A stretch of 64,000 nt of DNA from Candidatus Cloacimonetes bacterium HGW-Cloacimonetes-3. GTDB taxonomy: Bacteria > Cloacimonadota > Cloacimonadia > Cloacimonadales > Cloacimonadaceae. Below, one piece after another: positions 33,359 to 41,063 of this stretch. The notes beneath the pieces are model-generated. The model made no database searches. It worked only from the letters and a program-made list of their open reading frames with translations, and was not told where the DNA came from. The stretch lies in the NCBI GenBank assembly GCA_002840645.1, contig PHBO01000003.1, positions 1-64,000 on the forward strand, read 5' to 3'. How positions within the stretch are numbered: the first letter of the stretch is position 1; each line of letters begins with the position of its first letter. Position numbers and translations under genes: made by a program.

Positions 33359-34213
33359 CTATTCTCCTTTGAGACGAACAATCTCTTGTGCAACCGCTAC
33401 TAATGCGGCTTCGTCATTTAGTGCGCCAAATATTATTTCTGCTTTTCTAAGGCTTGCCAGGGCTTTGTCCCCTTGGTTTTGCATATGCTCCACCTGCCCT
33501 TGCAGCCAGTATGCGTGTCCCAATCCGCTGTTGTTGCTATAGCGGTAATCCCAATCTTTCACCAATGCCAGATAATCCTGTGCCTGTGCATAATCACTTG
33601 CAGTGAAATGATAATACCCCAATGCATACCAGGCAGCAGAAAGTAATTCCGGGTTTCCGGTGTGTTTCTTGGTTATTTGTTTACGGTATGCCTTGGTAAT
33701 CTTGTCCAGTTCCTTCGCCATAAGTGGTGTGGCAAGCTTCCGATAGCTATCCGCCTGCATTTTGGCAGTTGCAAGCTGGATGCAAACCGATGGGGGGTAT
33801 TCAGGCTTTGCAACGGAGATTGATGAGATAGTAGCATAATCTTTCCTGCGTTGCAGGTCAAACACATTCAGCAGCAGCACATGATAGCTCAAATCGGGGG
33901 CAATTTCTCTAACTATCTGCTGCATCCTGCTTTCTATATTCTGGTATTCTGTTCTGTCATTCTCCGCCAAAGCCAATCTGCCAAGTCCGCTAAGGCATGC
34001 TAACTGCCCTTCAATGCCCGCATGGCTTTCGTATAGCCGCATGGCATAATGATAGCTTTCAGTGGCTTGTTTGGTGTTCCGGGAGCTTTCCAGTTCCTGC
34101 GCCAATTGCAGCATGCTGTCTGCATCCTGTTTACTTAGCGGTTCTTTAGGTTGTTTTATGCTGGAGCATGCCGCCAGAAGGATTATTAACAATGCGATAA
34201 TACTAATGCGCAT
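33359..34213 (-). CDS. TPR-like lipoprotein
   Basis: The product is 284 residues from the ATG at 34213, which has GAGG 6 nt upstream; a start 12 nt earlier lacks a site. The lipobox L-L-A-A-C ends at about residue 16. The mature protein is helical with repeated tetratricopeptide-like pairs (A-T-E-S-Y-H-Y-A-M-R-L-Y-E, A-W-Y-A-L-G-Y-Y-H-F, L-G-H-A-Y-W-L-Q-G-Q-V-E). It probably acts as a scaffold at the inner leaflet of the outer membrane. Its start overlaps the end of the MlaD-like gene, so it may be the outer-membrane partner of that lipid-transport system. Confidence 0.82.
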   Translation of the reverse strand: MRISIIALLIILLAACSSIKQPKEPLSKQDADSMLQLAQELESSRNTKQATESYHYAMRLYESHAGIEGQLACLSGLGRLALAENDRTEYQNIESRMQQIVREIAPDLSYHVLLLNVFDLQRRKDYATISSISVAKPEYPPSVCIQLATAKMQADSYRKLATPLMAKELDKITKAYRKQITKKHTGNPELLSAAWYALGYYHFTASDYAQAQDYLALVKDWDYRYSNNSGLGHAYWLQGQVEHMQNQGDKALASLRKAEIIFGALNDEAALVAVAQEIVRLKGE

Positions 34214-35285
34214 CAGGAACCTCATGCATCCGTTCAGATGCAGAACTTTTGCGCATTTGAGAGGGGCTTATGCCCTTTCGTAACAAGGGATTATTGTTAA
34301 GTGCTTCCAGGGTTTGCCGTGCCTTTCCCAGGCTTTGGTTCAAATTATTCAGCATCAAACGCAGTTCCGGGTTGTTCACAGTATTTAGAATTCCGCCCAG
34401 TTCAGTGGTAGCACCGGTTAAACTGTTAAGCGTATTAGTAAGCGGAGTTATCAGCAAGTCCCGATTCGGGTCTATCATCTTTATAAGAAGCGAATCCGGA
34501 CTGGAGTAATTGTCTATACTTGTCTGAATTCCTTTCATAATGCCGTCCACTTCATCCAGCCGGCTATTCAAACCCTGGCTTAAGTTGGCAAGGTTGTTCA
34601 ATGCTCGCAGCAGCACTCCGCTATCGGCATTGTTGTCTCTATTCAGATTTTGGGCAAGACGGCTAAGCTCCGTCATGATGCTTTGTGCCTGAATCAGCCC
34701 TGCATTCGCCTTCTCGGAAGCATCTGCCATGTTTATTATTAGCCTTTGTATAGCTCCGCTATCTGCATTATTGTCCAGATTCAGTTCGCGGGTAAAAGTT
34801 GCCAGATTGTTTATGATAGCGGCTATGGGATCTGTCTGTTGGGGTGCAATGCGCCGAAGCTGCATTCTGCCTTCCTCAAAATCTGATGAAGGTACGTTTC
34901 CCTCCACAGGTAGCGGAATAGTGGACAAGGGATCACGAATAAATTCCAGAGTAGTTTTGTTGGTAATAGGGTTTGTATTGCGCACCAGGATGGAGCCTCT
35001 AACTACTATGTTTTTGTATCGCTTAAATACAAAGAACTCCAGTCCGATGTTGCCGTCTGCTTCCAAAGTAAAGCTACGCACCCGCCCCACTTCAAATCCG
35101 CGGTATAAAACCGGTGTCTGAGTGGAAATTCCCAAAGCATTTGTCACTGTAGAGTGATAAATATACTTCTTCTCCAGCAGATTTTGGCGGATAGCAATAA
35201 AAACAAGCGCTGCTATCAACACGATCAGCGGGATGCCAATAAAGGCGGAAACTATCTGTTTTGCGTACTTTATCTTATAGCTCAT
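34203..35285 (-). CDS. MlaD/MCE-family lipid transport protein
   Basis: The product is 360 residues with one N-terminal membrane anchor (about residues 17-33) and a single MCE domain (about 37-120) containing V-L-Y-R-G-F-E-V-G-R-V, the G-x-x-V-G-x-V pattern of MlaD-type substrate-binding subunits. The rest is long amphipathic helix with repeated N-L-N/N-L-A-N segments (D-N-N-A-D-S-G occurs twice, about 165 and 222), likely a coiled tube as in larger MCE proteins. It probably shuttles phospholipids across the periplasm with MlaE (36297). A promoter is visible upstream at 35311-35341. Confidence 0.88.
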   Translation of the reverse strand: MSYKIKYAKQIVSAFIGIPLIVLIAALVFIAIRQNLLEKKYIYHSTVTNALGISTQTPVLYRGFEVGRVRSFTLEADGNIGLEFFVFKRYKNIVVRGSILVRNTNPITNKTTLEFIRDPLSTIPLPVEGNVPSSDFEEGRMQLRRIAPQQTDPIAAIINNLATFTRELNLDNNADSGAIQRLIINMADASEKANAGLIQAQSIMTELSRLAQNLNRDNNADSGVLLRALNNLANLSQGLNSRLDEVDGIMKGIQTSIDNYSSPDSLLIKMIDPNRDLLITPLTNTLNSLTGATTELGGILNTVNNPELRLMLNNLNQSLGKARQTLEALNNNPLLRKGISPSQMRKSSASERMHEVPDAH

Positions 35286-35310
35286 AATTTTAACTCTATT
35301 TTAGGCTGGT

Positions 35311-35341
35311 ATTATACTTTTCAGCTACGCTTTTTTGTCAA
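35311..35341 (-). promoter_or_regulatory. Sigma-70-type promoter for the mlaD operon
   Basis: On the minus strand TTGACA (35341-35336) and TATAAT (35316-35311) are both perfect, separated by 19 nt, 26 nt upstream of the mlaD-like start. The spacing is longer than the usual 17, which may be tolerated or lower its strength. Confidence 0.65.
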
Positions 35342-35521
35342 GCTTTTGCTGTGTTTCATGGGCAGAAACACCAAAATACCGATTTTACTCTATGCTCCTT
35401 GTTGCTATTCTCAATGGTTTAGGCTGTATACTTAAAAGGGTGACTCTCCAAACACCATTTAATGAGACGTTACTCGTTTTCGCTAACTTCTTCCTTACTT
35501 CACGGTGTTAATTACTTCTTA

Positions 35522-35570
35522 ATCCCCTCTTAATCAAGCGTTAATAGTTAACGCTTGATTAAGAGGGGAT
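35522..35570. repeat. Perfect palindrome, 23-bp arms, 3-nt loop
   Basis: Arm 1 is 35522-35544 (begins ATCCCCTCTTAATC), loop TAG, arm 2 is 35548-35570. The arms are exact reverse complements. It lies 100 nt downstream of the ATPase-like gene stop on that gene's strand, so it could act as a transcript end, but it has no T-run. Confidence 0.88.
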
Positions 35571-35667
35571 AATCACTTGATTAACGCTTTGGAGCAAGGG
35601 AGATGCAAAAGGGAGAAGATGGTAGTTTTATCGGGATAGAACAGAGGGAACCTTAAGCAGACGGGTC

Positions 35668-36300
35668 TTAAGGTGTTGCAGACAAATCAATTACATTTGA
35701 GCCAAACCCGCTCAGGAACTCATCATCGGCACTGGCGATCAGCATTTCCTGCTCGCTTTTAAGGATTTGCAGGAAGCTGAAAATCCTTTGACGTTCGGTT
35801 TTATTGAACAGATAAAACGGGTCATCTATCAGCAGCAGCTTTGGTTTCAGCATCACCCCGCGGATGAAGCCGAGGAACTTCTTATGGGCAGGGCTAATGA
35901 AAGCGGGGCGCAGGTTCAAGTCGCAATCCAGCTCCAAGCGCTGCATCCAGGCATGGAGTTCACCGTTAAAGGTGGTGATATCCATATTAGGAAAGCGTAT
36001 CTTCCATGGCAGCATCAGGTTTTCGCGGATTGTGAGATTAGAAAGCATGATGCCTTCATCGAAAGCAAGTGCAAAAGTAGAAATAAGCCTGTGTTTCAGG
36101 AAATAATCGTCATAAGGAATACCATCCAGGAGCACAATTCCGGCATCGATATTATCCAAACCGATTAAAGCGGAAAGAATGCTGGTAGAGATGTGCTCTG
36201 TGGGGTCATAGATAACCGTGCAGCCATTTACAACAAAATCAAGGCTGAAGCAGTTCAGATTATTGGCAGAACAAACTTCGGACATACTTATATGCATCAT
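35668..36300 (-). CDS. Degenerate ABC ATPase in Mla-type locus
   Basis: The product is 210 residues and has the layout of an MlaF-type ABC ATPase, but the nucleotide motifs are gone. At the Walker A place (about residues 31-40) it reads Y-D-P-T-E-H-I-S-T-S with no G-K. The signature is I-S-P-A-H-K-K-F (about 136-143) instead of L-S-G-G-Q. Walker B reads L-L-L-I-D-D-P (about 155-161), with Asp for the catalytic Glu. N-L-T-I-R-E-N-L-M-L-P (about 88-98) preserves the typical link to MlaE. Since the fold is intact and the gene overlaps mlaE by 4 nt, it is likely made as a non-hydrolysing partner rather than being a pseudogene. Confidence 0.78.
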   Translation of the reverse strand: MMHISMSEVCSANNLNCFSLDFVVNGCTVIYDPTEHISTSILSALIGLDNIDAGIVLLDGIPYDDYFLKHRLISTFALAFDEGIMLSNLTIRENLMLPWKIRFPNMDITTFNGELHAWMQRLELDCDLNLRPAFISPAHKKFLGFIRGVMLKPKLLLIDDPFYLFNKTERQRIFSFLQILKSEQEMLIASADDEFLSGFGSNVIDLSATP

Positions 36301-37061
36301 TGCAGCATCCAGAATAACCAGGAGATCACAATATCCGTGATTATCACGGCAAAGATGGAGCTTACCACTGCGCGGATAGTGCGTTGTGGCACTTCGGTGG
36401 AGGCTTTCTGTACACTCATACCGTGATAGGAGGCGGTGATGGCGATGATGAAACCAAAAAGAATAGATTTAACGAAGCTCATCAGAATGTAGGAGAGCTT
36501 TAGCACAGAGATGAAGTCGTTCATGAAAGCTCGGAACTCCAGATGATTGAACAACTGCGAGAACATCCAGCCGCCAAGCACGGCAACTATATTAAAATAA
36601 AGCGTTAACACCACCATGGCAATAACCACACCGATAATGCGGGAAACGCCAAGATACACCAGAGGAGATATGCCAAAGGACTTCAGCAGGCTCATTTCGC
36701 GGCTAACCACCATGTTGCCCAGTTCCGTAGAGATAGCCGTTCCGCTGCGGGCAATCACCACCAATGCGGTGAGAATGCCGCTAAGCTCAATTACAACTAC
36801 TCGCACCAGGATGATATGCACCCAGATGCCCTGCCCGAAGTTGCTCAGCAGTTCGTAGCCCTGCATAATCACCAAACCGCCAATCGCCAGGGCAATGAAG
36901 CTGATAAGGGGCAATGCCTCCACCCCGGTGAACAGGATTTGACGAAAGACCACCACATTGCTTACATGGCGGTTAGCCCGGACATTTAGCAATTCGGAGA
37001 CTGTCTGGGCGAAAAACAAAAAAAAGTCCATTACGGACTTTTCTTGTGAAACTCTATTCAT
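36297..37061 (-). CDS. MlaE-family ABC permease
   Basis: The product is 254 residues with five or six membrane helices, typical for the permease of the Mla/MCE retrograde or anterograde lipid transporter. Family features include F-R-Q-I-L-F-T-G-V-E-A-L-P near residue 45, A-R-S-G-T-A-I-S-T-E-L-G-N-M (about 123-136, a conserved coupling segment) and G-x-x-A-S-T-E-V-P-Q-R-T near the end. The first 14 codons coincide with a terminator-like hairpin (37018-37042). An in-frame ATG ten codons in (37031) could be used instead. It overlaps the ATPase-like gene by 4 nt. Confidence 0.9.
   Translation of the reverse strand: MNRVSQEKSVMDFFLFFAQTVSELLNVRANRHVSNVVVFRQILFTGVEALPLISFIALAIGGLVIMQGYELLSNFGQGIWVHIILVRVVVIELSGILTALVVIARSGTAISTELGNMVVSREMSLLKSFGISPLVYLGVSRIIGVVIAMVVLTLYFNIVAVLGGWMFSQLFNHLEFRAFMNDFISVLKLSYILMSFVKSILFGFIIAITASYHGMSVQKASTEVPQRTIRAVVSSIFAVIITDIVISWLFWMLQ
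37018..37042 (-). terminator. Terminator-like hairpin inside the start of the mlaE gene
   Basis: On the minus strand AAAAGTCC, a 5-nt loop and GGACTTTT are followed by a run making eight T in total, then GTTTTTC. This is the form of an intrinsic terminator, but it lies in codons 7-15 of the MlaE-like gene. It could attenuate read-through from the gene upstream. Confidence 0.45.
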
Positions 37062-37086
37062 GGAGATTCGGGTGCACCTAATTAAA

Positions 37087-37446
37087 CTATTTCAAGATCA
37101 CTGTCTTTTTAGTGGAAGTGTAACGATTATCGTAATTAAGCGTTACATAATACTTACCAGCCGGCACATAAGCACCGGAATTGGATAGCCTGTCCCAAGT
37201 ACACGAGATAGTCTTGTTCACATTTCCACTGTAAAGGGTACTGACCAGTTCACCCTCGAGGGTTTCGATCTGCAAATTTATAGAAACGTAACCGGGAGTT
37301 TGAAAAACGACAGAAACAGTGCAGTATTTATCCATAGGATTGGGGCTTACCTCAAAACTAAGCAGATTATCAGTCTTTGCGAAAGCTGCGCTTGCAACAA
37401 GCATTAGTGCCATCAGCAACACAGCGGTTATCATTGTTTTTCTCAT
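37087..37446 (-). CDS. Small secreted protein made only of a sorting-domain-like module
   Basis: The product is 119 residues: a signal peptide (cleavage after A-F-A) and one FlgD/T9SS-like Ig module. It shows V-S-P-N-P-M in place of Y-P-N-P-F, an I-E-T-L-E-G-E-L-V strand in place of F-N-L-K-G-Q-x-V, and a final V-P-A-G-K-Y-Y-V-T-L ... K-K-T-V-I-L-K matching the S-G-x-Y-x-x-x-x ... K-x-x-L-x-K ending. There is no cargo domain. It may be a stand-alone pilin-like or adaptor protein for the secretion system. It lies 25 nt ahead of mlaE. Confidence 0.8.
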   Translation of the reverse strand: MRKTMITAVLLMALMLVASAAFAKTDNLLSFEVSPNPMDKYCTVSVVFQTPGYVSINLQIETLEGELVSTLYSGNVNKTISCTWDRLSNSGAYVPAGKYYVTLNYDNRYTSTKKTVILK

Positions 37447-37564
37447 GTCTCACTCCATACTTTCATTTATGTTAAACGTTAACAAGTTAGCTGCTAATCC
37501 AATTCGGCTGTCCTGAACAGGGCATCTAACACTTAACATATACGCTGTTTAGTAAATGCAAGTT

Positions 37565-38473
37565 TCATTCCCAAGTGGGTGATATTCCTTGCTGTGCTAA
37601 TTGAAGGGCACCAAATACTCCTGCTTCATTGCCATGAAAAGCTTTTACTATTCGTACTTTTCCCTTATTTGCTAATGGCAGGCAGAGGATAATATCTTTT
37701 TCTATGGCAGTGATATCATACATGTTTGCGTCCATGGCACCTCCACCTATAATCACGCAATCCAGATCAAGCATGGTAACTAAGTTTACAATTGCGGTAA
37801 CTAACATTGCACTACCTTCGGAGATATAGCGCATAATCCTGCTGTCATGCAGTTTTAGAAGCTCGGATAACTCATACGAGGCAAAGGATGTGTCCATTGC
37901 TGCCAACCTTCTGCGAATGCCATCTACTGAGGCATAAGCTTCCAGGCAACCCTTTCGTCCGCAGTTGCACAGGATGCCTTCCTCCACCATGCACATATGC
38001 CCGAGTTCTCCGGCATAGCCGTGAGCGCCGTGATATATGGCACTGTTTAACACCAAGCCTCCTCCGATTCCACTGCCAATTGTTATGCCTAATGCATTGT
38101 TGGATTTGTAATGTTGCGCTTCTGCCATAGCCATCAGATTTGCGTCGTTGTCGTAGAATACGGGGATGTTTAGCTCGGCTGGGATTAATTCAGCGGGACA
38201 GTGGTCTGTCCAGAAGGGGAGATTGGGGTTCACACCGGTTATCTTCCCGGTGCTTCTGTCGATTGTACCGGGAGAACCTATGCCGATTGCGCGCAAGTTA
38301 CTTAGCCCGATTTCCCTGTCCGTTGCTTCCAGTATCCTCGTCACAACTTGCTTGAAGTGTTCCAAGGTTTTAATGGTTATTGCCATAGAAGCAAAGTAGT
38401 GTAATCCATTCGGATAGCACCATCCAAATTTTATACTGGAACCACCGATGTCCATACCAAGAAAAGCACTCAT
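37565..38473 (-). CDS. ROK-family sugar kinase (glucokinase-like)
   Basis: The product is 302 residues. The ATP-phosphate loop L-G-M-D-I-G-G-S-S-I-K (residues 5-15), the sugar-binding F-Y-D-N-D-A-N-L-M-A (about 103-112), G-S-G-I-G-G-G-L-V and the ROK zinc motif C-N-C-G-R-K-G-C-L-E-A-Y (about 169-180) are all intact. It should phosphorylate glucose or a related hexose in the cytoplasm. No DNA-binding domain is fused, so it is a kinase, not a repressor. It stands alone, with a tRNA cluster upstream. Confidence 0.9.
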   Translation of the reverse strand: MSAFLGMDIGGSSIKFGWCYPNGLHYFASMAITIKTLEHFKQVVTRILEATDREIGLSNLRAIGIGSPGTIDRSTGKITGVNPNLPFWTDHCPAELIPAELNIPVFYDNDANLMAMAEAQHYKSNNALGITIGSGIGGGLVLNSAIYHGAHGYAGELGHMCMVEEGILCNCGRKGCLEAYASVDGIRRRLAAMDTSFASYELSELLKLHDSRIMRYISEGSAMLVTAIVNLVTMLDLDCVIIGGGAMDANMYDITAIEKDIILCLPLANKGKVRIVKAFHGNEAGVFGALQLAQQGISPTWE

Positions 38474-38568
38474 TGCTGTTTCCTTTGCTAAATATTCTGT
38501 GATTTAGTTTACAGTTTTCCGAAGATGCAATAATTGAACCAGAGAGAAAAGGGGTTTTCGGTAATAAG

Positions 38569-38644
38569 TGGGGTGGGTGATGGGACTCGAACCCACAACG
38601 CCCGGAACCACAATCCGGTGCTCTACCATTGAACTACACCCACC
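38569..38644 (-). tRNA. tRNA-His (GTG)
   Basis: The minus strand folds into a cloverleaf with acceptor GTGGGTG/CACCCAC, anticodon loop TTGTGGT (anticodon GTG), T-arm GTGGG-TTCGAGT-CCCAT, an encoded CCA (38569-38571) and a genomic C on the plus strand at 38644 that gives the G-1 typical of tRNA-His. Last of four tRNAs in one cluster. Confidence 0.95.
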
Positions 38645-38683
38645 ACGGTGCGATATTCATATACGGGAAAACGGAACTTTAAA

Positions 38684-38760
38684 TGGCACGCCAGAAGGGA
38701 TTCGAACCCCTGACCCGCAGCTTAGAAGGCTGCTGCTCTATCCTACTGAGCTACTGGCGC
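38684..38760 (-). tRNA. tRNA-Arg (TCT)
   Basis: Minus-strand cloverleaf with acceptor start GCGCCAG, anticodon stem GCAGC/GCTGC around loop CTTCTAA (anticodon TCT), T-loop TTCGAAT and encoded CCA. It reads AGA codons. Third in the cluster order fMet, Met, Arg, His. Confidence 0.95.
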
Positions 38761-38771
38761 ATAAAAAAAAC

Positions 38772-38849
38772 TGGTAGCGGCGCAGGGATTTGAACCCCGG
38801 ACCTACGGATTATGATTCCGACGCTCTAACCAGACTGAGCTACACCGCC
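38772..38849 (-). tRNA. tRNA-Met (CAT), elongator type
   Basis: Minus-strand cloverleaf, acceptor GGCGGTG with a G-T first pair, anticodon loop ATCATAA (anticodon CAT), T-loop TTCAAAT and encoded CCA. It lacks the three G-C pairs of an initiator anticodon stem. A CAT anticodon could also be converted to lysidine for Ile AUA; sequence alone does not decide. Confidence 0.88.
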
Positions 38850-38900
38850 ACAGTTCTATGGAAAAAAGAGCCTCGCCTTCAGCCAAACTCTTCAAAAATG

Positions 38901-38976
<76 letters not shown>

Positions 38977-39038
38977 TCATCGTTTGGTCATGAAAACAGA
39001 GGGCGGGTTTCTGTCAAGCAGAAAGTTAGTTTCAGCAG

Positions 39039-40718
39039 CTATATTCTGCTCAGTTTCCTATATGTGATGCGTTTAGGGACAAGCTCGGAGATGCCCAGAC
39101 GCTTTAGCTTCTCTTCTTCGTAGTCGCTAAAGTTACCTTCGCACCACATAACCTTGCTATCACCTTCGAAGGCGAGGATATGGGTGCAGACCCTGTCTAA
39201 GAAATAGCGGTCGTGGCTTATCACCACAGCGCAACCGGCGAAAGCCAGCAGTGCCTCTTCCAGAGCGTGGATGGTGTAAACATCCAGATCGTTGGTTGGT
39301 TCGTCCAGCAGCAGGACATTGCCGCCAACCTGAAGCGTAAGCGCAAGATACGCCCGGTTCTTTTCTCCGCCGCTGAGGATGTTCACGGGCTTTATGTGTT
39401 CCTTGGATGAGAAATTGAACTTGCTAAGGTATTCCCTCACATTCATTTCCCTCTCGCCAACCTTCATGATGTCTCTGCCTTCGCCAATCATTTCCAGCAA
39501 GGTTCTTTCCTGATTCATGATGCGGGACTGATCTACATAGGAGAACTTCACCGTTTCTCCAATAATGAACTCACCGCTATCGGGCTGTTGATTGCCCATT
39601 ATCATGTTAAAGAGCGTGGTTTTACCTGCGCCATTGGCACCGATAACCCCGATGATGCCACCTGCGGGCAGGTCAAAACACAGGTCTTCATACAGCAATT
39701 TATCTTCGTAACCTTTCGATATATCAATCGCCTGGATCACTTTATTCCCCAGCCTTGGTCCGATGGGGATGGAAAGCTGGTCGGTGGCGTTATCCTTCTT
39801 ATATTCGGCGGAAGCCATCTTCTCATAGTTCTCTATTCTGGCTTTGCTCTTTGCCCGGCGGGCTTTGGGACTGCTGCGAATCCAATCCAGTTCTTCCGCA
39901 AGTGCTTTCTGGCGTTTGCTTTCGGTCTTGGTTTCGTTAGCCAGGGCATTCTGTTTCTGCTCCAGCCACGAGGAGTAATTGCCCTTGTAGGGAATACCTT
40001 CGCCTCTGTCCAGCTCCAGAATCCACTGCGCCACGTTATCCAGAAAATAGCGGTCATGCGTAACTGCTATTACAGTCCCCTTATACTGGTGCAAATGATG
40101 TTCCAGCCACAGGATAAGCTCTGCATCGAGATGGTTGGTAGGCTCGTCCAGCAGCAGGATATCCGGCTCCTGAAGCAGCAATCTGCATAAGGCAACCCTA
40201 CGCCTTTCGCCGCCGGAGATCACACTCACGGGCAAATTACCGGGCGGGCAGCGCAGCGCATCCATTGCCTGCTCCAGCCTGCTATCAATGTCCCAGGCGT
40301 TGCAGGCATCCAGCTTATCCTGAATCTTGCCCTGCTCGTCCAGCAGCTTATTCATCGCATCATCGTCCATCGGTTCCATGAACTTCATGTTAATCTCTTC
40401 GTACTTCTGCAGCAGCGTCATAGCCTCAGCCACGCCTTCCTGAACTATTTCCAGCACGGTTTTGGTGTCATCCACCAGCGGGTCTTGCTCCAGATATCCG
40501 ATCGTGTAGCCCTTAGCCATGGCAACATCGCCGATGTAGTCATTATCCAAGCCTGCCATAATCTTCAGCAGCGTGCTTTTACCTGAGCCGTTCAAGCCCA
40601 CCACGCCAATTTTTGCGCCGTAGTAATAGCCCAGATATATGTCCTTCAGGATTTGCTTGTTGCCGTCCACTACCTTGCCAATGCCATTCATGGTGTATAT
40701 AACTTTGTTTTCTTCCAT
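39039..40718 (-). CDS. ettA: ABC-F ATPase, energy-dependent translational throttle EttA
   Basis: The product is 559 residues, the length of EttA. Two ABC domains are joined by a charged linker. Domain 1 has G-L-N-G-S-G-K-S-T, signature V-S-G-G-E-R-R-R-V-A and L-L-D-E-P-T-N-H-L-D; domain 2 has G-A-N-G-A-G-K-T-T, L-S-G-G-E-K-N-R and L-L-D-E-P-T-N-D-L-D. The insert with W-I-R-S-S-P-K-A-R-R-A-K-S-K-A-R is the P-site tRNA-interaction motif region. EttA binds the ribosomal E site and gates early elongation with the ATP/ADP ratio. It is monocistronic, next to the tRNA cluster. Confidence 0.95.
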   Translation of the reverse strand: MEENKVIYTMNGIGKVVDGNKQILKDIYLGYYYGAKIGVVGLNGSGKSTLLKIMAGLDNDYIGDVAMAKGYTIGYLEQDPLVDDTKTVLEIVQEGVAEAMTLLQKYEEINMKFMEPMDDDAMNKLLDEQGKIQDKLDACNAWDIDSRLEQAMDALRCPPGNLPVSVISGGERRRVALCRLLLQEPDILLLDEPTNHLDAELILWLEHHLHQYKGTVIAVTHDRYFLDNVAQWILELDRGEGIPYKGNYSSWLEQKQNALANETKTESKRQKALAEELDWIRSSPKARRAKSKARIENYEKMASAEYKKDNATDQLSIPIGPRLGNKVIQAIDISKGYEDKLLYEDLCFDLPAGGIIGVIGANGAGKTTLFNMIMGNQQPDSGEFIIGETVKFSYVDQSRIMNQERTLLEMIGEGRDIMKVGEREMNVREYLSKFNFSSKEHIKPVNILSGGEKNRAYLALTLQVGGNVLLLDEPTNDLDVYTIHALEEALLAFAGCAVVISHDRYFLDRVCTHILAFEGDSKVMWCEGNFSDYEEEKLKRLGISELVPKRITYRKLSRI

Positions 40719-41063
40719 TTCTTCCTCTTTTATTATGCTCTATCAAACCCCACTCATTCCCCTCTTTGTGGGCAATGGGTGGGCAATGATAGGGGAATGC
40801 TCGCAGGGAACTAATTCTTGGGCAGAGCTTTCACAAGGGGCAAATGGTGTCAAGCCCTGTTTCATTTCTTGCTGCGGAATTAAGTGAATAGCCTGTTAGT
40901 AACATTGATTGAGAATTGAGAATGGAGAATTGAGAATGCACTCCATATACAACATTGTCTCCTGTATCTTAGCCTATTTTTGAAAGAGAAAACAATAGCT
41001 ACAGAATTGCTAAATACATTCCCTGATTGGGAAGTTATGAGCGTTTGTGTGCTTTGATGTAGC
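40719..41063. other. 345-bp intergenic region with partial palindrome
   Basis: No gene is supported. At 40755-40799 CATTCCCCT and AGGGGAATG flank a segment whose 40770-40790 part is identical to one arm of the 11388 palindrome. Short direct repeats of GAGAATTGAGAATG occur at about 40909-40936. A TTGACA (minus strand, about 40849) may belong to an ettA promoter. Confidence 0.5.

Larger units (their letters stand above)
35286..35667. other. 382-bp intergenic region with promoter and palindrome
   Basis: The gap splits the Mla-type genes. It holds the promoter for the mlaD-like operon near its left edge and the perfect palindrome at 35522-35570, followed by a second partial copy (TTGATTAACGC) and GAGCAAGGGAGATG at about 35584, which recurs at about 52361. 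No coding sequence is supported. Confidence 0.55.
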
